Assembly: GCA_031412355.1 (NCBI GenBank)
Contig: JANOCR010000018.1
Location: 1-7,321, forward strand
DNA from: JAENVT01 sp031412355
Lineage (GTDB): Bacteria; Actinomycetota; Acidimicrobiia; Acidimicrobiales; Ilumatobacteraceae
DNA: 7,321 nt
Reading direction: 5' to 3'
Of the stretch, positions 6,958 through 7,321 are shown in pieces. Under the pieces are notes generated by a model. The model did no database searches. It had not been told where the DNA came from and saw only the letters and a list, made by a program, of their open reading frames with translations. The position numbers and the translations under genes are program-made. The stretch's first letter is position 1. Each line of letters begins with the position of its first letter.

Positions 6958-7004
6958 TCCGCGTCAGCTCACACAACAGCAGTCGTTCAAGGAGCTGACA
7001 CGGA
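6958..7004. repeat. Imperfect inverted repeat, 13-base arms, in the convergent intergenic region
   Basis: TCCGCGTCAGCTC (6958-6970) pairs with GAGCTGACACGGA (6992-7004) at 12 of 13 positions around a 21-base loop. It lies between the VOC terminator and the stop of the LLM oxidoreductase. No T-tract follows on either strand, so a plain intrinsic terminator is doubtful. The rest of 6928-7060 holds nothing I recognise as a gene. Confidence 0.5.
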
Positions 7005-7060
7005 GGTCAGCACAGCGCCAGACGGACCACTCGATCGCAACATGCAGGGTGGGGGTTTAC

Positions 7061-7321
7061 TCACTTGCCGGCGAGCGCGGCGACGATCGGGGCGAACTCT
7101 TCCATGTTGCGTTGGGCGATGGTCACGTAACTGATCCCGAGTTGCTCGCGACGGGCGACGATGGTGTCGCAGATCTCGCAGACACTTCCGAACAGGGCCA
7201 TGCGGATGGCTGAGCAACTCGACGCCCGTCACTCCGTATCGCGCTGCCATCGGCTCGATCTGAGTGGCGATGTGGTCGCCGACTGCGATGAAGTACGCGC
7301 CGATCTCGAGCTCGATCCGGT
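7061..7321 (-). pseudogene. LLM-class (F420-dependent type) oxidoreductase, C-terminal end with apparent one-base frameshift
   Basis: Two minus-strand frames together give a luciferase-like monooxygenase C-terminus. The first, 7319-7200 (40 codons, open to the right edge), reads EIGAYFIAVGDHIATQIEP, then MAARYGVTGVELLSHPH. The second, from 7198 to the TGA at 7061-7063, reads ALFGSVCEICDTIVARREQ, then LGISYVTIAQRNMEEFAPI and VAALAGK. They join exactly at HPH/ALFG, as in relatives with HPHALFG, if one base is removed from the GGCCC run at 7195-7199. LGISYVT and FAPIVAALAGK are typical of F420-dependent LLM enzymes acting in the cytoplasm. The unshifted first frame would continue as a 45-residue unrelated tail and lose the last helix of the barrel. 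This is either a real inactivating mutation or a sequencing or assembly error. The gene is convergent with the VOC gene. Confidence 0.82.

Overview
The window looks like chromosomal DNA from a GC-rich bacterium, probably an actinobacterium and possibly one of the Acidimicrobiia. That placement is a guess. It rests on the strong G/C third-position bias, an F420-type luciferase-like oxidoreductase, a ClpP that resembles actinobacterial ClpP2, and one gene that appears to be leaderless. I saw no phage, transposon, CRISPR, tRNA or rRNA signature.

Layout. (1) Positions 1-1043, minus: the first 347 codons of glutaminyl-tRNA synthetase (glnS), cut by the left edge. (2) Positions 1118-4978, plus: a hemolysin III/TrhA-type membrane protein, then a very large BNR/Asp-box beta-propeller protein with an Ig-like and helical C-terminus and no signal peptide. 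(3) Positions 4967-5763, minus: a two-gene operon with an SRPBCC (AHSA1-like) protein first and an ArsR-type repressor second. They are coupled by a GTGA overlap. The repressor's 3' end overlaps the beta-propeller gene tail to tail by 12 bp. (4) Positions 5764-5856: a compact divergent promoter region. It holds two copies of the inverted repeat GCAAC-N6-GTTGC and a third, different palindrome between them. (5) Positions 5857-6876, plus: a stand-alone clpP with an intact catalytic triad, then a VOC/glyoxalase-fold protein. A perfect 11-bp hairpin follows. (6) Positions 7061-7321, minus: the C-terminal end of an LLM-class (F420-dependent type) oxidoreductase with an apparent one-base frameshift, cut by the right edge.

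How the genes may work together. The most interesting unit is the SRPBCC-ArsR operon and the clpP-VOC pair it faces. The twin inverted repeats sit on the predicted promoters of both units. The simplest reading is that the ArsR protein represses its own operon and the extra ClpP together, with the SRPBCC protein possibly binding or processing the signal. This is inference from layout and sequence motifs. The glnS, hemolysin III and beta-propeller genes look like unrelated neighbours.
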